Assembly (NCBI GenBank): GCA_003344405.1
Contig: NOWV01000225.1
Coordinates: forward strand, 1-64,000
Length of the DNA: 64,000 bases
Source: Trichoplax sp. H2
Taxonomy: Eukaryota; Placozoa; Uniplacotomia; Trichoplacea
Direction of reading: 5' to 3'
This document shows, piece by piece, positions 52,898 through 64,000 of this stretch; the stretch's first letter is position 1; the number at the start of each line of letters is the position of its first letter. The translations under genes and the position numbers were made by a program. Below the pieces are notes generated by a model. It had not been told where the DNA came from. It saw nothing but the letters and a program-made list of their open reading frames with translations, and searched no databases.

Positions 52898-54653
52898 ATG
52901 GTGAGTAAGATCAATGTAGTTCATCCATAGGCTATTGCTGCCATCGGTTACTTCTGTTGAACATTTTTATCATAAATGACTCTTATCACGGTTATTTTAA
53001 CTTCCTATCGCTATTTGAAACCAATAAACTTGCTACTGAAGAACGAATTTGCCACGGACAGGCATCCGTTCACTTTGTCGTTGTGATCGTTAAAATGCTG
53101 ACTTTTGCACCTTTGCCTTTGAATAGGTTAACGTACCCAAGGTTCGTAGGACTTATTGTAAAAAAGCCAAAAGGCATACCATCCATAAAGTTACCCAATA
53201 TAAAGCTGGAAAAGCTTCTGTTCATCCACAAGGTTAGTTGATATCAACACAAATTGGCAATGTCTGTACAATGGGAAAGTAGGTAATTGATTCGATCGAT
53301 GATCGCTTGAAATCAATACAGTACTGCACCAACAAACTCAGAATAGCTTAGGTTGCTATACAGTCCTTGTGGAAGAATTTTGTAATTTGCAAAGATTTCT
53401 TTTCGCACGACTGTCGTGATAGGAACCTAGTGATCTTGATATATTGACAATGACATACATAGTACAACAATTTCTAAGTTTTGTGGATATGATTATGATT
53501 AGCTTGATCGTTTTTATGAATACAGTAGATAGATACTCAATACTAGTGATATCCCACACCAGTACCCTAGGCAACAACCTATAGAATGATACTATACTTT
53601 TTGCTGGTGGGGCTTATAATTCAGTTTTCCTTGTACTTTTTAAATTGAGCAATAGAATTTTGTACTTTTATTCAAATTTTAAACTGAACGGGACACAACA
53701 TCGAGACTATGTACTATGATGAAAACTTTACCAGTTCTGCTACTGAATTATGCAGAGATGATAAACTTGAATTCTGATATTATTGGTGTGTGCAAATTAG
53801 CACACGTGCATAAGCACAAGTGTCCCTAATATAAAAATTGATTTAAAGATGCATTCTCCATGATGAATACTAGTATAAGCCTCTGGATGTGTTAAATTGT
53901 CTTCACCAATGCACATTACCAGCATCTCCTGTTGTATCTTGGATAACACTTTGTTACTATCAAATCTTGAACAAATACTTAGGGAAACGTCGGTATGATC
54001 GAAAACAAAGAGGTTATGGAGGCCAAACGAAGCCTATCTTTCACAAAAAGGTACCAAGTTGTTGTGTTAAACCAAAGTGAATTTAATCTCATACAAAAAT
54101 CCCTTATATTCAGTTTCATTAAATACAATGCGATGTGAATTTCGTATTGATACCTAACGTATGATATCAAATAACATTCGGATTCCTATCTGTTCATTAG
54201 GCAAAAACCACGAAAAAGATTGTTTTACGGTTAGAATGTACAGAAACTAAGGCGCGTAAGATGATGGCATTGAAACGATGCAAACATTTCGAACTTGGTG
54301 GTGATAAGAAGAGAAAGGTACTGTATATGTATTATTTTTTGACTTGTAACAAATACAGCGAAGTGCATTTCAATTAGATACGCCTATATTGACTAGGCGT
54401 TTGCTAGTCGAGATAACAGAATCGTTTATTGCCAATGCCATAGAATAAATGTTGAATGATTTATTGATTGTACATTACGTATCTCGGTAATAACACTGAA
54501 ACAGTATATTTTTCAAAACGATGCAAGTTATTATATATATATATACAGTTTAGTAAGCATTTGATTCAACTCGCTAATATAATATATATTGCCTTAATAG
54601 GTAATCTTATTATCATTACTTTCTTATTACAGGGACAAATGATCCAGTTTTAA
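52898..54653 (+). CDS. RPL36A: Ribosomal protein eL42 (RPL36A/L44)
   Basis: Component of the large cytosolic ribosomal subunit, near the E site. Five exons: 52898-52900 (ATG only), 53127-53232, 53983-54050, 54201-54317, 54633-54653; total 315 nt, 104 aa, the usual length. All introns are GT-AG; the first donor GTGAGT directly follows the ATG. Recognisable blocks: [75 protein letters not shown] and the end QMIQF. The two zinc pairs are damaged: YCKKAK in place of a C-x-x-C, and ECTETK in place of ECTECK, so one cysteine of each pair is gone. The rest is highly conserved and the frame is intact, so it looks functional. The gene converges on CEP120. Confidence 0.97.
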
Positions 54654-54712
54654 TTACCAACTGTACTGTACCTCGTATGGTTACGTCTTGTAATAATCAT
54701 TTGTACTTTCAA

Positions 54713-54722
54713 AATAAATAAA
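54713..54722 (+). terminator. RPL36A poly(A) signal
   Basis: Two overlapping AATAAA hexamers about 60 bp after the stop codon, in the expected place for the 3' end of this short mRNA. Confidence 0.75.
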
Positions 54723-55139
54723 ACGAAATTGTTTTAAATCTAGGCTATTGAGCTACTACATGGATCTAGGTTTCGGTATTAGTGTAGTGTGTCTACTATA
54801 TGCTCGTATAAATTATGTTATGACAACTATTCGCTGCCACATGTGCGTTTATACAGTAGATGTATAAGAACAAAACAGTGGATCTTGGCTTGTTAAATTA
54901 AATCAATGATGGACCTTAGTATAGCTAAAAAGACAAATTTGATTTCAACACTGTAGAATAAAACTGCATATGAGAAAGAATGAGCTGCACCAGTAGCAGT
55001 TTTTAAAAATTAACGGTTTCGTCATATTTTAAATACATTACACTTTTAAAATTTGCCACAGGTGTATTTGCACCTGTACAACACAAAACGATATAAACTA
55101 CTACAACGACAGTATTTCTTGCCACAACCAGCAGTGTCA
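54723..55139. other. Convergent spacer between RPL36A and CEP120
   Basis: About 0.4 kb tail-to-tail spacer. Besides the 3' UTRs of the two genes I see nothing in it. Confidence 0.6.
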
Positions 55140-58100
55140 TCACGCCTGACGGGCTAGAGTATCTCTGATATTCTTATCTAGCTCACGGATTATTTTATCG
55201 TCTACTGTATATGCCCCAGCGCTCATTAAAGTATCTCGTTCTTCAATTAGTCTGGCAATCTGCTGTTCTAATTCTTCCTGGTTGACTTCAGCGGCGATAG
55301 CTTGTTTCTTTTGTTTTTCCTTTAATTCAGTTGATAATTCCTGGGTCTTGTGGCCTGTCTGCCGAATTGATGTAGCCAGGCTGCAAGTATTGAAATAGAT
55401 CATCATTTACAGATAAATACAATATTCTCTGAGGTCTTGAATCAGTACGCTGAAGCAAGGTTGGTTACAGACCAAAAATTAGCAGTAATATCTAAATTTA
55501 GAATCCATTGCTCTACAGCAGAACGGATTCAATCTACTATTTCACCCATCAATACGAGTTGATACTATTGTGTTGATAAGTTTAGTTACCTTTTAATCTC
55601 CTCTTTTAATGTTTCCAACTCATTTTTATCATTTTTCATTACTCCCTTTTCTTCTTGCGCTAAATAGCGCAATCGTAAATGTTCTAACTCTCTGGCTTGT
55701 TTCTGCAGTCTAGTCTTTTCATTTACACGTTCACGTTCTCTCAACCGCGCTAATTCTTTCAATGCTTCACTCCATTGTTCTTTGTAATGTTGCTTCGATT
55801 TTATAGTAGCATCCAGCTTTCGTTGTAGCTCAACCTAAGCAATCGTAACAAAATAGTAACTCGTTAGGATTATATTCTAAGAATAATGGACTTTAACGAT
55901 AGAAAAAATGACAAATTATCCAATAAATTTCAAACCTTTTCCAATGTTAACATGTTAATATCAGCTCTGAGCTGTGCCTCAGGTTTACTATTTTGTTGAT
56001 TCTTATACTTATCAAAATCTGATTCCCTTTCTCTATATCTATTCTCAGCTTCTTTCAACTGCAAAATTCCGGGAGAGGATAAATAAATTTGTTATGACTG
56101 GATTCATTTCCGAATAAAAAATCTCAGTAGGATTAATAGCAAATAAAATAAACAAGAGCTACTAACATCGGCGAATAACTTTTGTTTTTGCTCTTCTAAA
56201 TCAAGAACCTTAGCCCTAAAAGGATAGAATTAAAATTGATTACTAATTTATCATAGATGGCATTACAAATGCTGATCAATGTAATGTATACCTTTCCAAT
56301 GTAACTCGATGTTCACAATCTTCTTGGAATCTTCTAGATGCTTCGTTCATTTCATTCAGTTTTAACTGTAATTCCCTTTGGATTTCATCCCGTAAACGAC
56401 TCAGTTCATTCTCTCCTAAGGTTAGCTGTCTCTCACGTTTTTCTAAGTCAGCAATAGAGGTCTTAAGTTTATCCGTCAACTTGGTATATTCATCAACCTG
56501 AGAGGTAAAGAATAAACGCAGATTTACTAACAATTGCTATTATAAAAATCTATAAAGAATCCACTTCGAAATTCACCTTCTTTCTAACTAGAATCTCTCG
56601 TTCACTGTCTCTCTGTTTCCACTCTTGGGCCATCAGTCTCATGTATTCCTCTTCCTTCTTTTTTAACTGTGTGAAACAGGATAAGCATATTTGGCAATTC
56701 TGTTTTTAATTGGATAGCAAAATTTATTGTTAGTAACCTCAGCGAGAAATAAGTCCTTTTGTTTTTCTTTCCAAATTTCCAGTTCTAACGCTGCCTGGTA
56801 TTGTGGCGTTTCACGGTAGTGCTTTTCAAATTGATCAACATCAGAATGATTGTACGTATCAGTTTGGTTATGGGCGTTTGCTGCAATTGAAGGTACATCG
56901 GATGACTAAACAAAAAGGATGAATGTCAGCAATGATACAATAGCATATAAGAGCTAATAAGAAATGAATGCAAATAAACTTACACGTGATGCAGTCGTAT
57001 CAGGTTTTAAAACTTCGCCTAAATCGTCCAGTTCTAGTATGATATCTAAATTACCAATTCTTTTCGATCTAGGAGTAGGTCAATCATGTAACATAACACA
57101 TAAATGTCGAATTGCTACTATTCTAAACTCAAGAAATCATGAATCTGTAAACGACACGAAATTTACGAAATTGGGATCTAGCATGATCTAATAGAGATAA
57201 TAACTTACTCTGATGAGGAAGTGATGTGCGTTGTCCGCTTAACACTTTGCTTATAACCTACGGACCCAGTGCTAAGCTGTGAATACAGATTATGTACATA
57301 AACAGGTAAAACCCATGTTAACAACCTTCTCGAAATACTGACAAATGAATGAATCCAAAATCAATGAAACGACTAACGGAAACAAGATCTTACAGAAATC
57401 TTTTGCTTATCACATTGTAATACTTCAGCTAGTGAAATTTGAGCTAGACCCATCAATACATCATTGCTGACTTTATCACGATGCCACACTTCAACCATTA
57501 AGGGCGTACTAAATTATTAAAAATGTTTAATTACTTATCATACCGACGATGATTTTTATATTTACAAAAATAATATCCACTATCATCTGACTGAACAAAA
57601 CTTACTTGGTTGTAGTATCGCGCAACATTTTAGGCGTACAAGCGAAATTAAAGGTGCAATGAGAGTTAGGAAGTCTAGCTTCCATATTACGAGTGATTTC
57701 AATCGGTGGAGCTGTAATAATCGGAGAGCTACTCCCAAAATATGGATACGTATATCTATCAAAACAAAAGCAATCATTAATATATATCATAAATACAGTA
57801 CAGTATGTCATAATTCTAACAATGTGCTTATACCTCAAAAAGCAGTTACAATAAAAGCCGACATTTAAGTTTCGAATTGTTCTAAGGTCGATTGTAAATC
57901 GATAATGATGTTGCCCTTGCTCTATTCTGGCAGCTATTGCTTGATATTGATTAGAACCAGTGAGTACAGACGTTGTCGCCTTTGCATTATTTTCATCTAG
58001 ATATTGATTAACGGCTGTTGATACTGGCTCTGCAGGTTTTCCTATTTCCTACATGATATTTTTTAAAGTAGATAATTGATTTTTTTAATCAAATTCTTAT

Positions 58101-61100
58101 TATTAATTAACAATTCTTGATATTTAAATTTGATTACCTCCTGATTTAAAATATCTTTTCCAGCATTAGGGTTACTATCGTAAGTACTATGAGGCTTTTC
58201 ACCCAATTTTTGACCCTCATCATCAAGTACCACTGTCTTTATATTTTCCTCTATCGATTTAATGGAGTATATGGGTTGGTTCTTTTCCTTCGCTTGGCCA
58301 TCTTCTCTTTTTCCTTGATTTTCCCGATCAACAGTCATTTCGTTCGATTTGCTTTTGCTAGCTTGAGTTTCTGTTGACTGTGACAACCTTCTTAAAGTGA
58401 TGGTAACACTGACTGCAGGTGCTACTGCATCAGAGTCCCAGGGTGTCAACTGATTTGGCATAAGTAAGTGGAACATTCCATCTACTGCGGTTGATCCTAA
58501 CTTTTGCAATAATCCTTGAGTGGGAACTTGAGCAACACCAAGGACTTGTTGACCACAACAAAGATCGATCTGCAATAGATTAATAACGATTTCTTAAATC
58601 TGCCTACTAGTAATTTGTAAATTTTACCTTGAGGATTTAAATAGAGACGAATAAAATATTTTAATTTATTATACCTCAATGGCCGGATTACGACTAAAGT
58701 AATTTATTAAGTACTCGGGATTACTTCGTAGTCGAACCGATGCTCGTTCTGGTTTAAATTCAGGATTCAGTAGATCGTAAAAATACATATTTGTAATTTC
58801 GTTATCGAAAATATAGTATCGAAAATAGTATCCAGCAACGGAAGGATTCTTTTCTGACAATCGTGCTGATGATGGGATTAGCTAACAAATAGAGAACACT
58901 GTATGGTTAAAAATGATAGTCATAATATATGTATATTTACCAGTGTAAGTCTTGGATTGTATTACTTATCATAATGCAGCAATAACCTGTATTAAATTTT
59001 TTCCATATAGTATAGATAAGGATAGCAAAAAATGATCTGCTGCCCTCTTATTAGGCCCAATTTGGAAAAAGAATCCTTCGCTATCTTCTACTAAGACCGG
59101 ATTGATCTTTGTATGAAATTCGTCTTCGGATGCACTTGACAACTCGCTACCTGATTTATGTGCTAGTAAAATATAGTACAATAACGCTCTTGATGCCAGT
59201 CTATTACACGGTTTATAATTCACAAATAAAGATGTGTACTGTACACTACGTAATATTGCATGTAGGCAATCGACTAACGATTATAGCATGCTTACGTTTT
59301 TGATTTTTATGCAAGTATTTAGGCAAAGGTTGAGCAGTAAAATTATTTTCGTTATCTTCATTAGCTTCACTTTCTAAGGTCATCATTACTTGCAATTCCG
59401 GTTTTCTCTTTTTATAATTACCGGACGTACTGAGTAAAGGATACCAAATTGCCTTCTAAATCGTATCAGGATTGATTTGATTTTAAGGATAAATACTATG
59501 CAAATTAAGAATTAAAAGTCATCAAAAGGTTATTTATTTGTTATCTCACTTGTGGCTTTTTCTGCGCCATTCTTAAATCTAACATGATATAGCCAGCAAC
59601 TTCTCGTGTACCAATACTTAAGTCTTCAACAATGCACTAACAATTGCATGATATTAGCGTCAAGAAGAATTCACAATCAATCAGATACAAAGCTATATTG
59701 TATAATATATGATAACTATTAAGTAATAAACTAGTGTTTGCCTTTATATAATTGGGAATGCATGATATCACTACACTTGTACCTGTAGTTTAATTGGTGT
59801 CCTTTGCATACGGTGTTGGTGTAATGCCTTCTTGTCCATTTCCCATGCTAGTTCAGTCCCAAAGAATGGCGAGCTAGTATGCCCGACAGGATCCGTACTC
59901 ATAGATTCACCATCAAACTTAGTTTCTACCGTGAGCTGATGATTTTGCAATCTTGGAAAGTATCGACCTTTCAAATTACAACCATTTTACTTATTTATGA
60001 TCTCAAGTAAGTGTTCGTGTGAAATATAAAAACTTTTAAAGATGACATTATGCATCATGCGATAGCTAATGACAATATTAATCGCAAGTGCACACGATCT
60101 ACAGGTTTGATCGCATTCATCTAAGCAGTTAGTGTAACAATCGATGAGAGGAAATAAACGTTATCCCATCACATATATTACGTACGTATTATTATAGCGT
60201 AGGCTGTAACAATAAATCTAGGTTAATTCATTAAAAATCAAGGAACTGACTAAAATTATATTGTAATTATAAGGTGGCGAAATCCCTTTGACGGTTGTAA
60301 AATGAATCCGTAAACTGAAACGATATTGCTTAAATGCACAGTACTAGTATTCATCGAATACCTTAATCGTTCTATTACTCGTATAAATGGTAAATGTAAT
60401 AGCACTCAAACATATCATCAAGAACCTAAATTATAGCATTGTGAGATCTCAAGAATTGTTCATTCCATCATTTATCAACAGTTGATTGTCTCGCTACTTG
60501 TATCCATCATTACCTCCAATTTTCACTTTAATCGACAGTTGTTGTATAGTAAGTAGCCTACATGGAATGCAATCTATCAGAGACTGGGTGGCATTTGTAC
60601 AGTACAGTATGATAGTAGTTGATCTTGTTATTACCAGTATCTCCAATTTGAATTTGAATTTGAATTGATCGTTTATGCACGTAGTCTACATGAAAATGCA
60701 ATCTATCAGGATTACATGTCTATACGATGACTTTGCATTTGGTATCCGAGACTGGAAGCAACATTTGTAACCGTTAATTAAACTTGTTATTATTATCAGT
60801 ATCTCCAATTTGAATTTAAATTTGAATCGTTGGTTTATACACGTAGCCTACAAAGGTTGCAAATGTAAGAAGACTTTGCATCGGGTATCCGAGACTGTGC
60901 ACCATTTGTAGTAGTTCAACTTGTTATTCAAATTATCCGTACCGCCAATTTAAAAATTGAATTTAAATCGATCGTTTATACAGGTAGCCTAGATGGGAAT
61001 ACAATCAATCAGCATTGCATGTACGATGACTTAGCATTTGGTATCTGAGATTGGGCGACATTTGTAGTGTGATAATTGCTATTATTATAAAAGGAGAGCA

Positions 61101-61639
61101 TTTGAGTGATAACGTTGAAATTTTACAAAGTGATAGGGAATCCATTGGAATTGTTTAGATAAGCGATGGATTTGTTGCTCGACACAAGTAAAGCAATATC
61201 ACTCGATGGCAGTACCGTATTACACGGACAAGAAAAAATAATCGTTACTAATGCATAAGCCCTCAAAATTAAGGTAGTATAATACTAATATTGCACAATA
61301 TTGGCCTTTTCAATTGAGTCCATCAATATTTCAAGAGGCTACTTGCACTATGTGTCTATTTCTATTGGCCAAATGATATATTTAGTCGTGAATCATCATA
61401 GTGGAGGTAGGGACTTGTATGATGGTCCATCGGACGAGCGAGTTCCGATTGACAGCAAGCTTGTGAATTCCAATCGGCGGCTACGGACAATGTTGGAAAA
61501 GTGGGATTCTGTATCTTGTGTTACACTAACAAATCATTCATCATCTATTTCATTCACCATCCATCAAGGATGATGAAAGTTATATAGGCTTACCTTCCAA
61601 TATTGTGACGACAACTAAAAACTTCTGGGTGCCCGCCAT
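55140..61639 (-). CDS. CEP120: Centrosomal protein of 120 kDa
   Basis: Centriole elongation and ciliogenesis factor of about 1,015 aa (human about 986). Nineteen exons: 61594-61639, 59783-59967, 59550-59636, 59297-59455, 58987-59162, 58675-58881, 58138-58569, 57834-58048, 57606-57755, 57394-57508, 57209-57276, 56984-57068, 56738-56905, 56577-56666, 56292-56497, 56167-56215, 55936-56058, 55590-55834, 55140-55380. The first exon gives [16 protein letters not shown], the first strand of the N-terminal C2 domain, and joins in phase to RYFPRLQ; FATELAWE/KALHQHR-type sequence follows ([18 protein letters not shown]). A middle C2-like region contains [14 protein letters not shown] and [12 protein letters not shown] third holds [12 protein letters not shown] and [19 protein letters not shown]. 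The C-terminal third is coiled coil ([33 protein letters not shown]) and ends with [16 protein letters not shown] and [16 protein letters not shown]. Intron 1 (about 1.6 kb) carries a tandem repeat. Identity is firm; a few exon ends could move by a codon. Confidence 0.95.
60510..61075. repeat. About 140-165 bp tandem repeat, 3-4 copies, in CEP120 intron 1
   Basis: Each unit has GTAGCCTACATG..AATGCAATC (near 60552, 60680, 60846, 60986), then GGTATCCGAGACTGG, CATTTGTA, and TCTCCAATTTGAATTTGAAT. Copies are diverged by substitutions and indels. Confidence 0.82.
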
Positions 61640-61724
61640 GATTGCAATGGACTTGCCAACTAGCAGGTCAATGCTGTGAAAGACTGACACGACTTGGCGC
61701 TTCAGTTGCCTGACTCTTTATTAC

Positions 61725-61870
61725 CGTACAGTACTGTACGCTACAGTGGAAGGGCATGGGCTACTACTGTAGACCGTACCGATACCTTTAGTCTGTATAG
61801 CATCCTAAACATAGCGTACAGTACATGCACACAGTCTAGAAACTACAGAACTCGGCTGAAGGGAAACGGC
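61725..61870. promoter_or_regulatory. GTAC palindromes upstream of CEP120
   Basis: CGTACAGTACTGTACG at 61725-61740 is a perfect 16-bp palindrome about 85 bp before the CEP120 start codon. Related pieces follow (CTACAGTGG, ACTGTAGACCGTACCG, GCGTACAGTAC) to about 61830. Same family as the cluster before RPL36A. Possible core promoter or factor site; not proven. Confidence 0.5.
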
Positions 61871-63691
61871 AGTGAGTGTCAGTCACCGTACCGTACTGGT
61901 ATCCGTCACCTACCAGACTGCGCTTGCAGGCCATAGTCAGAGGGTCTTCCATATTAAACCATCAATGTCTTAATTTCATGGTGTTATTTGCAGTCAAGGG
62001 GAAAAATCAGATGTTGAACGATGGAAATAACATAGTCTCTCTCTCTCTCTGTAGGGTCTTATGCAGTATTATAGCATTTGTAAGTAGTATCTAAAACATT
62101 TCTCGATTTTTCTGTACTCCCTTGGTCATGACACTATGCCAACGACTATTAGTCGGTCGATGGATTTGACATGGTTAGGCGATTGCACTTTGATACGTGA
62201 TTAGCCTATCAATTTATTTCAATTAGTCTTAAAATGTACGAATTAGTTTGCTAATCGCTGATGAATTGCTATCGTTGTGGGATTGAGTCCTAATCTCAAT
62301 GAAGACAGGATGCTTAGCTATACAGTAAAATGGCAACCTACCGTAAACACGACTAGACTAAAAAATTGGCGGTAAAATTAGAAATAGAGCGCTGGCATTT
62401 TGCTGCAATTGGTACGCGTGCGCATCGCTACCACAACACTGACTCAGCTCACATCACAAGTTATCAAGGTCTCTGCAACCCTAAACGATGAGGCTTGACT
62501 GTTTGCTGCTCTCTCTATTTTAGTAGTTCCTTTGATCCAATACGTTTGGTCTCATGATGATGGATCATGTAGTTTTATACCGAGTGATTAGTGTATTTAT
62601 ACGCATCGATATAAACATACAAAATTTGAAATTTGTAGACGATTTATTAGACGCACCAGCCTAAAATAAACATAGTACCAAATTTTAAATTCACCAGCAA
62701 TATCGATCTTGCCTGGGTGCTGCATCGAATAAATCTTGACCTAAATTAGATGGTTTCAGTATGAATCAATTCCGCCTTTAAGTTCTTAAAAGCCCTTCTT
62801 TCGTAGCTCTTGGTTTTAATCAAGATGTATCCATCGTCGATCAGTTTCACTGAGAAAGATGCATCCTACATATGCAAATCTAGACATGCACACACTGTAA
62901 TTGTGCACAAAAGTAAGCACAATACAGTACAGCAGAATATTAATTTAGACACTCTCGCTGCGGCATCAACTACTTTTAAATATGCTGAGACGATTGAATT
63001 ACGCTTGAAATGAATAGACCAAAATCTTTCATTTCCTAGTAGTTCGATTGGCCTCCATTAATCTTGACTTAAATCTGGAAAAGTGCATTCTCATAACTAT
63101 TCAAATGTATTTGCAACATGTTCAAACAAACTGCATCTCAATTACAGAGCGAACTGTTACGAGAAGATAGATGAGCTATAAATCATCAAATGGATAAAAT
63201 ATCTTTACATCAAGAATATAAACACAGTTTAAGGATTTCCTTGAGTATCAATATAAAAGTAAAAGTCCATAATAAAAGAAAAATTACTGGTTAGGCTCTC
63301 AAATCCTCCATCTCGATAGCCTAGAATCACAATTAAGTTCAAAGTAGTCCTGACACCATGGACATTAATTAAGGTATCGATATGCATGTATCCTACGTTT
63401 AATCAGGACACGTCAACAACATTAAAAGTTGAAAAGGTCTATAAACTATAGATAAATTGTTTGTACATTTTATATGTAGTTTATAATATGTATATTGTCG
63501 GAATAATCCAGTTCATTTTTGTTGCATGAATCGAAAAAGAACTAGTAGGATAGTGAAATTGATCTCAATAATTTACTGTATTCACTTTAGATAATAATGT
63601 TATATGTATACTGCACTGGTATATACAAAATGAATGTCTTGTATTAAATCAATTCTACATACAATAATAAAAATAAAAAATATACTGTATG
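61871..63691. other. Intergenic, no gene recognised
   Basis: About 1.8 kb between the CEP120 upstream region and the 3' end of the next gene. It contains a short CT repeat near 62036-62051. Short ORFs here show no family features. Confidence 0.6.
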
Positions 63692-64000
63692 TTAATAGCC
63701 GGCTTCGTATAATTCTTCAACTTGAGAAAGTAGTTTTAGCAATGCATCCGGACAGTACGGAAACAGATCCTTTTCTTTTAATCTTTCAATGGCTAAATTT
63801 AAGCGGATTAAAACCGCCATAGTTTTATCCAAAGTGTACTCGCAGTCTCTCGTACTACTAAAAGATTCAGATGAAGATATTGATGATATACTTTGGCTGT
63901 AAAGTTCTTCCAACGATGATATTGAAGATACGTCATCACCATTCTCAGTATCTTTTGAATAATTTTCAAATGATGATAGCAAACTTATGTCGTAATGATG
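63692..64000 (-). CDS. Unknown protein, C-terminal end (5' part off window)
   Basis: An open frame runs from the right edge to a TAA at 63692, 102 codons, without an upstream stop inside the window. It starts with a Ser/Glu/Asp-rich, probably disordered stretch (DDVSSISSLEELYSQSISS) and ends with a likely helical segment (TMAVLIRLNLAIERLKEKD, then LFPYCPDALLKLLSQ and VEELYEAGY). The change from low-complexity acidic to amphipathic helix and the biased composition support real coding over a chance frame. I do not recognise the family. It is transcribed in the same direction as CEP120, ending about 2 kb upstream of it. Confidence 0.65.
   Translation of the reverse strand, partial: HHYDISLLSSFENYSKDTENGDDVSSISSLEELYSQSISSISSSESFSSTRDCEYTLDKTMAVLIRLNLAIERLKEKDLFPYCPDALLKLLSQVEELYEAGY

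Noticed and set aside
51772-52930. Several ORFs of 60-112 codons on both strands
   Set aside because: They consist largely of translated GTACAGTAC repeats (runs of Y, S, T, V, C) and overlap one another on both strands.
59968-60130. ATG-initiated minus frame near 60106 as the CEP120 start
   Set aside because: It has no donor in the right phase. The exon at 61594-61639 gives the expected C2 strand and joins exactly.
61301-61573. 90-codon plus-strand ORF next to CEP120 exon 1
   Set aside because: No family features, no downstream exon, and it lies inside CEP120 intron 1.

Overview
This is animal nuclear DNA: AT-rich, intron-dense, with short introns (mostly about 100-700 bp). The best guess is a placozoan (Trichoplax/Hoilungia type), because the window holds a tandem family of voltage-gated sodium channels of the invertebrate Nav2 class, the intergenic spaces are small, and placozoans are known to carry an expanded set of Nav genes. 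No species-specific marker was checked, so the phylum call is an inference.

Layout. About 1-47.2 kb on the minus strand holds three four-domain Nav2-like channel genes, head to tail. They are called here NavC (34661-47202, complete), NavB (14731-30391, complete) and NavA (1-11798, cut by the left edge inside domain III). I joined exons by hand from splice signals, and the joined frames close at about 2,216 aa for NavC and 2,212 aa for NavB. The three genes share exon positions, and many exon lengths are identical (128, 129, 54, 138, 123, 139, 132 and 174 nt), so they are tandem duplicates. Their pores differ. NavC has the classic Nav2 selectivity ring D-E-E-A, NavB has D-E-D-A, and NavA has D-E plus two positions not seen (domain III filter and domain IV lie off the window). 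The domain III voltage sensor is normal in NavC but has lost gating charges in NavA and NavB.

An unusual feature is minor-spliceosome-type introns. All three genes carry a U12-like intron at the same place before segment S1 of domain I (AT-AC in NavC, GT-AG in NavB, an odd AT-AA in NavA). NavB and NavC also carry an ATATCC...AC intron between S1 and S2 of domain IV. Vertebrate SCN genes are known for two AT-AC introns, and the first matches in position.

The right part (47-64 kb) holds housekeeping genes. A complete RPL36A/eL42 ribosomal protein gene (+, 52898-54653, first exon ATG only) converges on a complete CEP120 centriole gene (-, 55140-61639, 19 exons). The 3' end of an unrecognised gene enters from the right edge (-, 63692-64000). 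The eL42 has lost one cysteine from each of its two zinc pairs. The sequence around RPL36A and just upstream of CEP120 and NavC is rich in a self-complementary GTACAGTACTGTAC-type motif.

There are several local tandem repeats (periods about 50, 60, 65, 110, 130, 150 and 180 bp), mostly in introns, and one 20-base assembly gap flanked by a perfect 156-bp duplicate. Exon ends are given to within a few bases. I saw no tRNA, rRNA, CRISPR or transposase gene.
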